From assembly GCA_023399275.1 (NCBI GenBank), contig JAEWQH010000017.1, positions 1-55,809 of the forward strand: DNA of 55,809 nt. The letters are read 5' to 3'. Below, one piece after another: positions 17,046 through 26,043 of the stretch (positions within the stretch are counted from its first letter, which is position 1; the number at the start of each line of letters is the position of its first letter). The notes below the pieces were generated by a model that had not been told where the DNA came from, searched no databases, and saw only the letters and a list, made by a program, of their open reading frames with translations. The DNA is from Bacillota bacterium (GTDB lineage Bacteria > Bacillota > Clostridia > Christensenellales > CAG-138). Made by a program: the position numbers and the translations under genes.

Positions 17046-18794
17046 CTACCTCTTCATCTTGGGGTCGAACGCGTCGCGCAGACCATCGCCCACGAAGTTG
17101 AATCCGAGCACCGTCAGCACGATCAGGATGCCGGCCGGAATCCAGATGAACCAATAGTTCGTCATCACATGCACGTCGGTCGCCGCGTTGATGATGCTGC
17201 CCCAGGAGGCCAGCGGGTATTTGACGCCGAGCCCGAGGAAGGAGAGCGTCGCTTCGGTGATGATGATGCTGCCGAGGCTCATCGTGGCCTGCACGATCAG
17301 CAGCGGCATGACATTGGGCACGAGGTGCTTGAATATTCTGCGCGAAACGCGGATGCCGGTGGCCTCGGTCGCGATCATAAAATCCTGCTCGCGCAGCGAG
17401 AGGATCTGCCCGCGCACCACGCGCGCAATGCTCGTCCAGCCCAATAGGCCGAGCACCGCCATGAGGATAAATATTCGCCTGATCGGGTCGATCTCCATCT
17501 TGTCCATCACCGTGCCGATGATCATGACGATCGGGTAAAACGGGATGCAGTTGAACAGATCGACAAAACGCATGATCGCCGTATCGATCCAGCCGCCGAA
17601 GTAGCCGGATATGCCGCCGAGCAGGATGCCGATAAACGTCTCGATAAACACCACGACGAAGCCGACCATCAGCGAGATGCGTCCGCCGTACATGAGCCGG
17701 GTCAGCACATCCATGCCGTTGCTGTCCGTACCGAGCAGATGCTCTGCCGAGGGAAAGGCAAACATGGTGATCACGCGCGACTCCTTGAGCGTGCGCACCG
17801 TATAGGTCGTGTTGACGCGGTCGATGCGGTACTCCACCTGCTCGCCGCTCTCGTCGGGATAGAGGAACCTCGACTCCTTCGCGCGGATCGCTTCGCGGAT
17901 GATCGACTTGAACTCTGCAGTCAGGAAGATGTCGTTTGCGTTCGGCGAAACAAGGATATCCGAAACCGAGCATACCGGCACAAGCGATCCGTTTTCCTTG
18001 CGCGAGACGGTCAGATCGTCCGCGTCTGAAGAGATGGCGTATTCCGCTCCGTCGAGCGTAAATCCCGTCTCTCCCTTTCCATGCGCAAGCTCCACCGCAT
18101 AGCGGAAGGCAAAGCTCGACGCGAGGGACTTGTTCGTCTCTTCATAGGGGTCGAATACGCTCTTGGATGCCAGCGCGATGGCCTCTACATGGTAAATCGA
18201 GCTGGCCTTGCCCTGATTGACAACGGTATAGATCGTCCCATCCGCCTCAAACTGCGCCGCACCCGCATACACGGCGGCCTCCGCCGCCGCGGCGAACTCC
18301 TCGGAGGCGGTGAAGCCCGTCTCCTCGGCCACGCTGAGCACGAGTTTGCCCGCGAGCATGCGCGTGCTCGCCACCTCCAGCGCATCGCCGATGGTATAGA
18401 AGTCCTCGCCTTCCTTGACAAGGGAATAGGTTCTCTCTCCGTAGGTGAAGGAACTGTCGCCCTTTGAGATGGCGAGCGCCGCCTGCGCATGCGCCGCCTC
18501 GGGGAAGACCGCCCCTTCGCGCACGGTATAGCGTAGGTCCGCGCTCACCGTGCAGGTGGCATATTCCTTCATGATCTCCTCGTCGTGCTTAAAAACCTGG
18601 CTCTGCGTGTAAGGCGAGAAGATGCCGCCGAGGAATGAAAACGCAAACATCAGCACGAGGATGATCAGCCCCGTGATGGCGAGCCTGTTTCGCACAAACC
18701 GCTTGAAGACCAGCATGCCCGGGGACAGAACGCGGACGCGGCGCTCGTCGTCCAGCTTCTGGGTGCCAAAGTTTTTCTTGGGTTGTTTTTCCAT
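17046..18794 (-). CDS. Peptide ABC transporter permease (DppC/OppC type) with large extracytoplasmic insert
   Basis: At 582 residues this is almost twice the usual DppC length. The first membrane helix (about 37-60) is followed by about 260 mostly hydrophilic residues before the conserved LLGTDSNGMDVLTRLMYGGRISL region near 325; normal permeases have about 40-60 residues there. The C-terminal part has the standard five helices and an EAA loop. The insert contains repeated beta-rich patches of the kind TYSL, TIYTV and EYAIS, and should lie outside the membrane where it could meet the binding protein, which is also oversized. Confidence 0.88.
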   Translation of the reverse strand: MEKQPKKNFGTQKLDDERRVRVLSPGMLVFKRFVRNRLAITGLIILVLMFAFSFLGGIFSPYTQSQVFKHDEEIMKEYATCTVSADLRYTVREGAVFPEAAHAQAALAISKGDSSFTYGERTYSLVKEGEDFYTIGDALEVASTRMLAGKLVLSVAEETGFTASEEFAAAAEAAVYAGAAQFEADGTIYTVVNQGKASSIYHVEAIALASKSVFDPYEETNKSLASSFAFRYAVELAHGKGETGFTLDGAEYAISSDADDLTVSRKENGSLVPVCSVSDILVSPNANDIFLTAEFKSIIREAIRAKESRFLYPDESGEQVEYRIDRVNTTYTVRTLKESRVITMFAFPSAEHLLGTDSNGMDVLTRLMYGGRISLMVGFVVVFIETFIGILLGGISGYFGGWIDTAIMRFVDLFNCIPFYPIVMIIGTVMDKMEIDPIRRIFILMAVLGLLGWTSIARVVRGQILSLREQDFMIATEATGIRVSRRIFKHLVPNVMPLLIVQATMSLGSIIITEATLSFLGLGVKYPLASWGSIINAATDVHVMTNYWFIWIPAGILIVLTVLGFNFVGDGLRDAFDPKMKR

Positions 18795-18807
18795 GCCGCG
18801 CCTCCCT

Positions 18808-19794
18808 TCAGTTCGCCCGGACGCGCGGATCCGCCACCGCGTATAGAATATCCGCGATGATCAGACTGAACTGCGTCAGGACTTCAATAAACAAAATATA
18901 GAACATGGTAAACGGAATATCGCCCTGCGTGATCGCCTGATAGGAGATATAGCCGATACCGGGAATCTGAAACAGCGTCTCCGTAATCATCGAGCCGCCA
19001 AACATGCTCGGCAGCAGGTAGCTCGCGTAGGAGATCAGCGGAATCAGCGTATTGCGAAACGCGTGCTTGTTGATGACCACCCGTTCGGAGAGGCCCTTTG
19101 CGCGCGCGGTGCGGATATAGTCCGCGTTGAGCACCTCAAGCATGTTGGTACGCGTATAGCGCATCAACCCGCCGATGGAAAGGATCATCAGCGTGAGCAC
19201 CGGCAGCACCATATGGTGCGCGATGTCGAGCATCTGCTGCCAGCTCGTCATCTGCTCGTGCATGCGCCCGACGATGCCGTAGAGGTCGAACCAGCCAAGC
19301 TTGATGGAAAAGACGTATTTCAGCAGCGTCGCAAGGAAGAACGACGGCAGCGAGATGCCCATCAGCGCGATGACGGTCACGGTATAGTCCGTGGCGCTGT
19401 ATTGCTTGCGCGCGGCGAGGATGCCCAGCGGGATGCTGATGACCGCCTGCAAAACAAACGTCAGCACGTTTATGATGACGGAATACCAGATTACGCTGTT
19501 GAATTTATCAACAACAGGCTGGGTATACTTCCAAGAATAGCCAAATTCACCGCGGATCGCGTACCCGAACCATCTGAAAAAGCCTTCGAGCACCGTTCCG
19601 TCCAGGCCGTACATGCTGTTGAGCTGCTCAATCAGCTCGCTGTAGCTCTTGGCGCCCGGCAGGGCGCTGAGCTGGCGCGCCATTCGCTCCACAAAAGAGG
19701 TCGGCAAGCTGCGAACGACCGCATATGCCACCAACGCGCCAAAAAACACGATGAACAATCCCAATATGAGCCTTCGAACAATAAACTTTGTCAT
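18808..19794 (-). CDS. Peptide ABC transporter permease (DppB/OppB type)
   Basis: The 328-residue permease has six predicted helices, the typical N-terminus (FIVRRLILGLFIVFFGALV) and the EAA loop (ARAKGLSERVVINKHAFRN). ATG 19794 is favoured because GAGGGG lies 5 bp upstream; a GTG two codons earlier overlaps that site. It follows the binding-protein gene across a strong hairpin and precedes the long permease by 13 bp. Confidence 0.92.
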   Translation of the reverse strand: MTKFIVRRLILGLFIVFFGALVAYAVVRSLPTSFVERMARQLSALPGAKSYSELIEQLNSMYGLDGTVLEGFFRWFGYAIRGEFGYSWKYTQPVVDKFNSVIWYSVIINVLTFVLQAVISIPLGILAARKQYSATDYTVTVIALMGISLPSFFLATLLKYVFSIKLGWFDLYGIVGRMHEQMTSWQQMLDIAHHMVLPVLTLMILSIGGLMRYTRTNMLEVLNADYIRTARAKGLSERVVINKHAFRNTLIPLISYASYLLPSMFGGSMITETLFQIPGIGYISYQAITQGDIPFTMFYILFIEVLTQFSLIIADILYAVADPRVRAN

Positions 19795-19817
19795 GGCCAC
19801 CCCTCAATAACGACAGG

Positions 19818-19857
19818 AACTTTGCGCCCGCCGCAGATCCGCAGCGGGCGCAAAGTT
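19818..19857. promoter_or_regulatory. Strong intercistronic hairpin after the peptide-binding protein gene
   Basis: A perfect 14-bp stem (AACTTTGCGCCCGC with GCGGGCGCAAAGTT, 12-base loop) lies between the binding-protein stop and the DppB start. No U-run follows on the minus strand. Same placement as the hairpin at 9776 in the sugar importer, so probably it sets the ratio of binding protein to membrane parts. Confidence 0.6.
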
Positions 19858-19880
19858 CGATTTGGTTTTTGGATGCAGTT

Positions 19881-21281
19881 TTACTGCATTTCGACCTTTT
19901 CGATCTCTCTCAACCAACCCCAGAAGGTGGTGATATCCGGCGTGATCGTGTCGATGTTGACACGCGCGGAGGAGAAGACCGTGCAGTTCTGGCGCTGATA
20001 AGCCGGGATTTCGACCGCCCAGTCGGCGATGAGGTCGAGCGCCTGGCGATAGATCGCCTTGCGGTAGGCCTGGTCGTCGCTCTTGCGGGCGTCTACGATC
20101 AGCTGATCCAGCGTCGCGTCGTCGATGTGGTAGTGGTTGGAATCAGAGCCGCCTCTGCCGATGATACCGGAGCTGTGGTAGACCTGATACATATCGGGGT
20201 CGATGACCGCCTGCCACGCTGCGCACCAGATCTCCTGAGAGCCTGCATCCAGCATGTCCCAGAGGACGGAGGTGTCGGTGAGGTCGTTGATCTTGAGCTC
20301 GAAGCCGATGGTGGCCAGCGCTGCGGACGCGTCCGTAAGGACCGCGAACGAGGGGTGGTCGCCCGTGCCGTTGCCGCCGATGACCGCTTCATAGCTCAGC
20401 TTTGCGCCGGCCGGAGCCGCCGTGAGCTTGCCGCTCGCTTCGTCATAGGTATACCCGGCCGCCTTGAAGTAGCCGATGGCAGCCTGCAGCGCCGCCGCAT
20501 ACTTCTCGTCCGTCGTCATGGTGGAGGTATAGATGTCGTTGCCGTCCACGTCGACGGAGAACGCAACCTTATAGCCCTCGTCGGTCGCCTGCGGAGCGGC
20601 CCAGGAGGTGTTGGAGATCGGGTAGTTGATGACGGAGGCCGCCTCACCGTAGTAGCTGTCGTACGCCGCATCGCGGTAGACGGACAGAACGGTGGCGATC
20701 GCCTTGCGCAGATCCTTGGACTGCTCGCTCGCCGGGTCGCTGCCGACGAGGATGTTGTCCGCGTTCATGCCGATGTAGCCGTAGCCGAGGTAGTCGACCT
20801 TGGTGGTGTGCACCACGTCGCCGGAGATCTCGCCGTTGCTGTTATAGCCCGCGATCTCCTCGAAGTTCTTCTTGGATCCGTTCATGTCGCCTACGTCGAC
20901 CGTGCCGGCCGCGATGCCGGGCACGACTTCGGAGTCGGTCGTCTCCTTGAATTGCACATACTTCGTGGCGGGTTCGCCCTTGTAGTAGTTCTCGTTCGCT
21001 TCGAAGTACACGATGCGGTTATCATACTTCACGAACTTGTAGGGGCCGGCGCCCATGGGCTGGGTCGTCTTGGCCTGCGCGAGGGAGAGGTCGCCAAACG
21101 GGTGGCCGAACTGATTGTTCTCGTAGTCGTACTGCGCAGGATCACCGTAGTAGTGCATCGGCGTGATGTATACGCCAAACAGGGAATAGATCGCGGGGGC
21201 TTCGTAGCCCGTCGTCTTGACTTCCACGGTGTACTGGTCGATCTTCTTGATGCCTTCGATGTTCGGAACGCCGCCCGCCAT
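19881..21281 (-). CDS. Peptide-binding lipoprotein, C-terminal part (frameshifted from the N-terminal part)
   Basis: This frame continues the family 5 solute-binding protein begun at 22341. The reading shifts by one base at about 21291 (one extra G in the GG at 21291-21292; CC on the coding strand); dropping it joins STQAD to DPEMAGGVPNIEG with no break in family pattern. From there to the stop the sequence is intact (YTVEVKTTGYEAP, GAGPYKFVKYDNR, Asn/Tyr-rich ligand lobes). The only in-frame ATG near the join is 21281, with no ribosome binding site, so this is one broken gene or one sequencing error, not a second gene. The joined protein would be about 819 residues. Confidence 0.75.
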   Translation of the reverse strand: MAGGVPNIEGIKKIDQYTVEVKTTGYEAPAIYSLFGVYITPMHYYGDPAQYDYENNQFGHPFGDLSLAQAKTTQPMGAGPYKFVKYDNRIVYFEANENYYKGEPATKYVQFKETTDSEVVPGIAAGTVDVGDMNGSKKNFEEIAGYNSNGEISGDVVHTTKVDYLGYGYIGMNADNILVGSDPASEQSKDLRKAIATVLSVYRDAAYDSYYGEAASVINYPISNTSWAAPQATDEGYKVAFSVDVDGNDIYTSTMTTDEKYAAALQAAIGYFKAAGYTYDEASGKLTAAPAGAKLSYEAVIGGNGTGDHPSFAVLTDASAALATIGFELKINDLTDTSVLWDMLDAGSQEIWCAAWQAVIDPDMYQVYHSSGIIGRGGSDSNHYHIDDATLDQLIVDARKSDDQAYRKAIYRQALDLIADWAVEIPAYQRQNCTVFSSARVNIDTITPDITTFWGWLREIEKVEMQ

Positions 21282-22341
21282 CTCGGGGTCGGTCCGCCTG
21301 CGTGGAGATGAAGGCAGCCTGCGCATCCGCGATGGTGGAGGTTGCGGCGGCGTCAACCGCCTCTACGCCATAGAAAGCAGCGGCATCGCCGGCATACTTG
21401 GCATAGGCTTCTGCATAGTAGTCTTCGATGGTCGGGAACGTCGTGGTCAGATCCCAGCTGGTTCCGGTCGTGCCGCCGACGAGCGTACCGCCCTCGCCCG
21501 GGCTGGCAAAGCCCCATGCATACATGCCGAGGGCGACCTTCAGGCCGTCATTGGCGGCCATCTCTTCTTCGGTCTTGCCAAGATCCGCGATATACGCGCC
21601 GTAGTTGGCGACGCAGTAATTGGTGATATCCTGCACGTCTGCAATCCAGGCAGACTTCACGCCCGCCCAGTATGCATCCTGCTGCTCCTGCGTCCATGCA
21701 TCGCTCGCCGCCCAAACATGGGTGTCGCCCGCTGCCTGAATCGCAGTAGCCAGATTGAAATACTTGGTGTAGATGTCATCGGTGGTCTGTGTCTGATAGT
21801 TCTTCAGACCGATGATGTTGTAGGAGCTCAGCGTCGTGGAGCCGACATAGGACGGGTCGGCATACACATAGTACGTGAAGATGATGTCGTCAGCCGTCGC
21901 CTCCACGCCGTCGGAGAACAGAACGCCCTCCTTGAGCTTGACCGTATAGGTCGTGATATCCGTCGCTTCATCGTAGTTGACCGCGATGTCGCAAGGGCCG
22001 GTGTAGGTATAGTCCGTGCCGTTGTACGCAATCGTCTCGCCCTCGATGGCGTTGAAGACGATGCCGCCCACGCGGTCGGTCGTCATCATGACGAGCTGCG
22101 TCATCTCCATGGCGTTGACGTCATAGACCGTGTCGGCAAAATACGGAGAGAACTTCTCGGAGAACTCACCCTCCGCCACGACCAGCGGAACCGTGCTTGC
22201 CTCTGCCGTTTCGGTCGGGGCCTCGGTGGCCTCGGCCGTCGTTTCGGGCGTGGTGGTCGTCGGCTGGCAAGCCGCCAGAACGCCGAGGCACATGATCAGT
22301 GCCAACAGCGCCGCCAGGACTTTGCTGCTTTTCTTGTTCAT
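21142..22341 (-). CDS. Peptide-binding lipoprotein, N-terminal part (frameshifted)
   Basis: The protein starts with a lipoprotein signal (lipobox LAAC at about residues 22-25) and a Thr/Glu-rich linker, then the N-terminal lobe of a family 5 (OppA/DppA type) solute-binding protein (VKLKEGVLFSDGVEATADD is the family signature). ATG 22341 follows AAGGAGG. From about codon 351 the frame is wrong (Arg/His-rich out-of-frame tail to 21142); the true continuation is the overlapping frame ending at 19881. The first lobe carries about 200 residues more than usual, matching the oversized permease. Confidence 0.78.
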   Translation of the reverse strand: MNKKSSKVLAALLALIMCLGVLAACQPTTTTPETTAEATEAPTETAEASTVPLVVAEGEFSEKFSPYFADTVYDVNAMEMTQLVMMTTDRVGGIVFNAIEGETIAYNGTDYTYTGPCDIAVNYDEATDITTYTVKLKEGVLFSDGVEATADDIIFTYYVYADPSYVGSTTLSSYNIIGLKNYQTQTTDDIYTKYFNLATAIQAAGDTHVWAASDAWTQEQQDAYWAGVKSAWIADVQDITNYCVANYGAYIADLGKTEEEMAANDGLKVALGMYAWGFASPGEGGTLVGGTTGTSWDLTTTFPTIEDYYAEAYAKYAGDAAAFYGVEAVDAAATSTIADAQAAFISTQADRPRDGGRRSEHRRHQEDRPVHRGSQDDGLRSPRDLFPVWRIHHADALLR

Positions 22342-22437
22342 CTGATTTCCTCCTTAGTGTTTTTGTTGGGTGCATATCGTATACAACAGCAGTAAAACGA
22401 CCAGTAGTTATTACCACATATCATAGCGAACGGTCGC

Positions 22438-22977
22438 TTATTCGTCAATGGTCACGCACGCAAACAGTGCATGATGTTGCCGAAGCGCGAAAAATATACA
22501 CGCGGTACAAAGTACCGTTTCCGCGAGCGCGAGCACGTGCGCCGACGCATCCGCCCCGGCGAAAAACGAAAAAGCGGCCATCCCGGCGACGGTTGCGCAG
22601 CCGAGGATGAGAGCCGCGAGCAGTGCGGCCTTTTGCCGCACGAGGTACTTGTCGTACTCCGCAAACTCCAACGGGCGGGAGATCAGCGCGAGCATCACCG
22701 CGCGCGCAAGCCCCAAGCCAAGCGGCAGCAGCAGCACGACATAGGGGAGCATCACATAGATCGGCGCCTGCCCGCCCCCAGCGCCAAGCGCAGGCGCGCC
22801 GGAGAAGCCGGCCGCGGCAAACAGAGCGAGTGCCGCCAGCAGCAGCGCGGCATAGGCAGTCTTCCGCCGCGTCAGCTCCGGCCGCTCCATCGCAAAGCGA
22901 TAGTGCTTGCCCCGATAGTGCACCGTACTGCCGATATGCTCATAGTCTTTGGCATAGTTGCGCGTGCGCTGAAACAT
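22438..22977 (-). CDS. Hypothetical membrane protein, about four helices
   Basis: The 179-residue protein has a basic cytoplasmic N-terminus of about 40 residues and four hydrophobic segments (about 42-60, 74-94, 110-132, 140-160). ATG 22977 follows GGGTAGGA. I do not recognise a family. It lies about 100 bp upstream of the peptide-binding protein gene on the same strand, so it may share the transporter transcript, but the gap also holds room for a separate promoter. Confidence 0.6.
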   Translation of the reverse strand: MFQRTRNYAKDYEHIGSTVHYRGKHYRFAMERPELTRRKTAYAALLLAALALFAAAGFSGAPALGAGGGQAPIYVMLPYVVLLLPLGLGLARAVMLALISRPLEFAEYDKYLVRQKAALLAALILGCATVAGMAAFSFFAGADASAHVLALAETVLCTACIFFALRQHHALFACVTIDE

Positions 22978-23443
22978 ATCCTACCCTTCATGGAAGCGGC
23001 AAAGCGCATCCGTCTATACGGTGCCGCCGCGGACTGCGGTACAAAAGCCTGCGGCGTGCGTTTGCGAAAAACCGCGTCAGAGAAAGCGCCGGCACCATGC
23101 CGCGGCGCTTATAAAATCCTATCCTATTTCATTATATCCGTCCCGACATGAAAAAGAAAGAAAACAGGGGATAATATATCCTATATCCCGATCGGCCGGC
23201 AAAGCTCAACTTCATCTTGTCCGCAAAGGATAAATTGGGGGAAATCCGTCTCCGATCCCGCATTTTTTGAAGCATTTGGCGCATAACCGAAGATTTTTCC
23301 CGCAAGGTGGGGAGAATACGATCTTTGCACGTACCAAGAAGGATTGGTCGGCACCCTATCGCCGCCTATCTTTTTTCCGTCTCCTTGCGTCCGCTGCATG
23401 TCCCGAGAGCCGCAGAATGTCGCAAGCCGCAGTCGCGGGTCGA
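22978..23443. other. Intergenic region without a convincing gene
   Basis: About 470 bases between the rhamnosidase gene and the small membrane protein. It is visibly richer in A+T than its surroundings in 23120-23340. It holds an imperfect hairpin (AAGCGCC 23084-23090 with GGCGCTT 23104-23110), a minus-strand TATAAT at 23131-23136 that could serve the gene at 22977, and an open minus-strand frame of 91 codons (23181-23456) with no ribosome binding site that overlaps the rhamnosidase end. I do not call that frame a gene. Confidence 0.45.
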
Positions 23444-26008
23444 TCAGATCCGGCAAGAGAACGTCGTTTCTCCGGAGCCGACTTCATGCCGCTCCCCCGT
23501 AGGCAAAGCGACCGTTCCGCGGGTGTTGGGCGGCGCCTCAACCGAGAGGGTAAATGTTCCGTCCGCGCCGATCCGCCACTGCGAAGAGATTCTGCCATAC
23601 GGGCTCTCCAGCGAAACATACGCCTGTTTCAGCCCGCCGCCGATAAAGGGGCGGATCATAAAGCGCCGGTATCCCGCCTCCACGGCAACCAATCCACCAA
23701 CGCGTTCATACAGAAACTGGCCGACCGCGCCGTATGCATAGTGGCTGAACGACACCATGTTGCTGCTGCCCACTCGCTCGATATTCAGGCTGCCATCCTC
23801 GCGCAGCGCGTCCCATCGCTCCCAGACGCTCGTTGCACCGCACTTGACAGGATAGAGCCACGACGGGCAGGTATCCTGCATCAGCAGGCGAAACGCCGTG
23901 TCGCCCTTTCCATTGTCCAGCAGGGCAAACGGCAGTTGCAGCGTCCCCGGAAAGCCGGTCGAGAGATGGTAGCCGCGCGCGATCACATCGCGCTCCAAAT
24001 CGTCCGCAACCGTTTCCCGCGCCGCTTCAGGCAGCAGGTCGTAGCACAGCGCAACCGCCTGCGCGCTCTGGAATCCGCCGCGGATATGCCCGTCTTTTTC
24101 CAAAAATGCGCCGCAGAAGTTCTTTCTGATGCGCGCCGACAGCGCGCGGTGTTCTTCCGCCTCCGCATCCTTGCCGAGGCGCTCGGCGATCTGCGTCAGG
24201 ATATCCGCCGAATGTGCCAGGTACTCCGGCGCGATCCACCGCGCGCGCTGAATCTGCTCGCGCATGTCGGTGCCGGGCGCAACCCAGTCGCCCCAGCTAA
24301 ACCCGTAGTATAGATACCGTTTTCGGGGCGACAGCGGGTGCAGCACCGCGGTGATAAAGGACATATACCGCAGCCACTTCTTTATGCTCTCGTACGATTC
24401 TTCCAGAAAGCGGATGTCTCCCGTGGCCATGTACGCGGCCCATGGGACGATCGCGCAGGCGTCGCCCCAGATCGGCGACGGCGTGATGCGCATCCAGCCA
24501 AGGTTCCCCGTCGGCACCACAAACGGCACGTTTCCCTGCGCGCGCCTCTGCTCGCTGCGCAGATCCCGCAGCCACTTGCGCAGAAAGCGCGCGCTGTCCA
24601 GGTTGAAGAGCGCGGCTCCCGCGTAGATCGCAATATCGCCCGTCCAGCCCACGCGCTCGTCGCGCTGGGGGCAGTCGGTCGGAATATCGATAAAGTTTGC
24701 CTTCTGCGTCGTCTGAATGTTTTGCTGCAGCTGGTTGAGCCCTTCGTGATCGCAGCAAAAGCTGCCGATGACCGGTGTGTTTGCATATAGCTCAAACGCA
24801 TAGGCCGACAAAAGCTGCTCCGGCTTGAGCGCCGTAATCTGCACATAGCGAAACCCCATATACGCAAACAGGGGTTCCAAACTCTGCGGTCCGCTCTTGC
24901 AGATATAGACGAGCCTGGCCTTCGCGGTACGCAGGTTCTCGGTCGAGAGCGAGCCGTCGGAGTTGCAGATCTCCGCGTGCGTCACCTCAACGCGCGTCCC
25001 CGCCGGCGCGTCCAGCTCCAGATGCACGATGCCGGCAAAATTTCGGCCAAAGTCGAGGATGATCCCCTCCGCGCCGTCCGTCCGGGCGATCGGATTCACG
25101 CGATCATGCCGGATCGTGCGATCGCCCAGTTCGGGCACGATGGCGGGCGTTTTCCCGCGGAACACGCGGCTGGGCCGAAACGTCCAGCCGGCACGATCCT
25201 CCCGGTTTGCGTCGTAGACCTCGCCGTCGAAGAAGCCTGCAAACCGCCGAGGGCCGTCCTCGGTATACAGCGTAGCCTCATCCGAGCCGATCGTCTCGAC
25301 CGCGCCATCGGCATATGTAAGACGCAGCTCGTATAGGAGCGCTCGCTTCTTTCCATAGCGGTTGCCCTTTTGCGAAAGCCCGAGCCGGCCTGTATACCAG
25401 CCACCCGCCAGCTCGCAGAGCAGGTCGTTTTCACCTTCCTGCAAGCGGTCGGTCACGTCGTAGGACTGATACTGCACATGCCGCAGATAGTCCGTATACC
25501 CGGGCGTGAAGTAGTCCGCGCCGACACGCACTCCGCCGATGAACGCAGCGTAGCAGCCCAGCGCCGTTATGGAGAGTCTGGCATGAACCGGCTTTTCCCG
25601 CAGGCGGATCGCCCGTTGAAACAGATACGTCGACCGGCTGGCGTCGTCGTCCATCCTGCCATGCGCGCAAATCCACTTTGCCTGCCAGGCCGCGCCCATG
25701 CGGCCGGTTTCGAAGGCACTCTCCGCCTCGGCGCAATCCCCGGAGCCATCCGTAACGGACACGCTCCAGCGGTACGCCGTAAAGGGCAAGAGCGGCTCGC
25801 CGGCATACAGGATATGGATGGAGCGATCACCCTCCACGACGCCGCTGTCCCAAGCGACGCCGCCCGGGCCAAAAACCCGGATACGGCAGGATTTTTGCAT
25901 GACCGCAACCCGGTCGGAAACCAGCTTCCAGCCAAAGCGGGGATTTTGCTCATCCACACCGACCGGCGCCGGCGCGGACTCGGTCGTCAACCCCGTTACA
26001 CGCAGCAT
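23444..26008 (-). CDS. Alpha-L-rhamnosidase (GH78)
   Basis: The 854-residue enzyme lacks a signal peptide, so it should act in the cytoplasm on imported rhamnosides. It shows the bacterial rhamnosidase order: N-terminal beta domains (about 1-340), then the alpha/alpha barrel with the motif DCPQRDERVGWTGD near 445-456 that holds the catalytic acid Glu, and SVWERWD near 728 with the probable base Glu, then a C-terminal beta domain. ATG 26008 follows GGGGGAGA; the open frame runs on to 26362, but that part overlaps the symporter and is not family-like. It lies 35 bp after the sugar symporter in one operon. Confidence 0.92.
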   Translation of the reverse strand: MLRVTGLTTESAPAPVGVDEQNPRFGWKLVSDRVAVMQKSCRIRVFGPGGVAWDSGVVEGDRSIHILYAGEPLLPFTAYRWSVSVTDGSGDCAEAESAFETGRMGAAWQAKWICAHGRMDDDASRSTYLFQRAIRLREKPVHARLSITALGCYAAFIGGVRVGADYFTPGYTDYLRHVQYQSYDVTDRLQEGENDLLCELAGGWYTGRLGLSQKGNRYGKKRALLYELRLTYADGAVETIGSDEATLYTEDGPRRFAGFFDGEVYDANREDRAGWTFRPSRVFRGKTPAIVPELGDRTIRHDRVNPIARTDGAEGIILDFGRNFAGIVHLELDAPAGTRVEVTHAEICNSDGSLSTENLRTAKARLVYICKSGPQSLEPLFAYMGFRYVQITALKPEQLLSAYAFELYANTPVIGSFCCDHEGLNQLQQNIQTTQKANFIDIPTDCPQRDERVGWTGDIAIYAGAALFNLDSARFLRKWLRDLRSEQRRAQGNVPFVVPTGNLGWMRITPSPIWGDACAIVPWAAYMATGDIRFLEESYESIKKWLRYMSFITAVLHPLSPRKRYLYYGFSWGDWVAPGTDMREQIQRARWIAPEYLAHSADILTQIAERLGKDAEAEEHRALSARIRKNFCGAFLEKDGHIRGGFQSAQAVALCYDLLPEAARETVADDLERDVIARGYHLSTGFPGTLQLPFALLDNGKGDTAFRLLMQDTCPSWLYPVKCGATSVWERWDALREDGSLNIERVGSSNMVSFSHYAYGAVGQFLYERVGGLVAVEAGYRRFMIRPFIGGGLKQAYVSLESPYGRISSQWRIGADGTFTLSVEAPPNTRGTVALPTGERHEVGSGETTFSCRI

Positions 26009-26043
26009 ATCGTCTCCCCCTCTCTGCGCCCGCAATCGCACCA

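Noticed and set aside
19788..22395. Plus-strand frames of 507 and 392 codons opposite the peptide-binding protein
   Set aside because: Val/Arg/Asp-rich antisense shadows; the minus strand reads as a family 5 binding protein once one base is removed.
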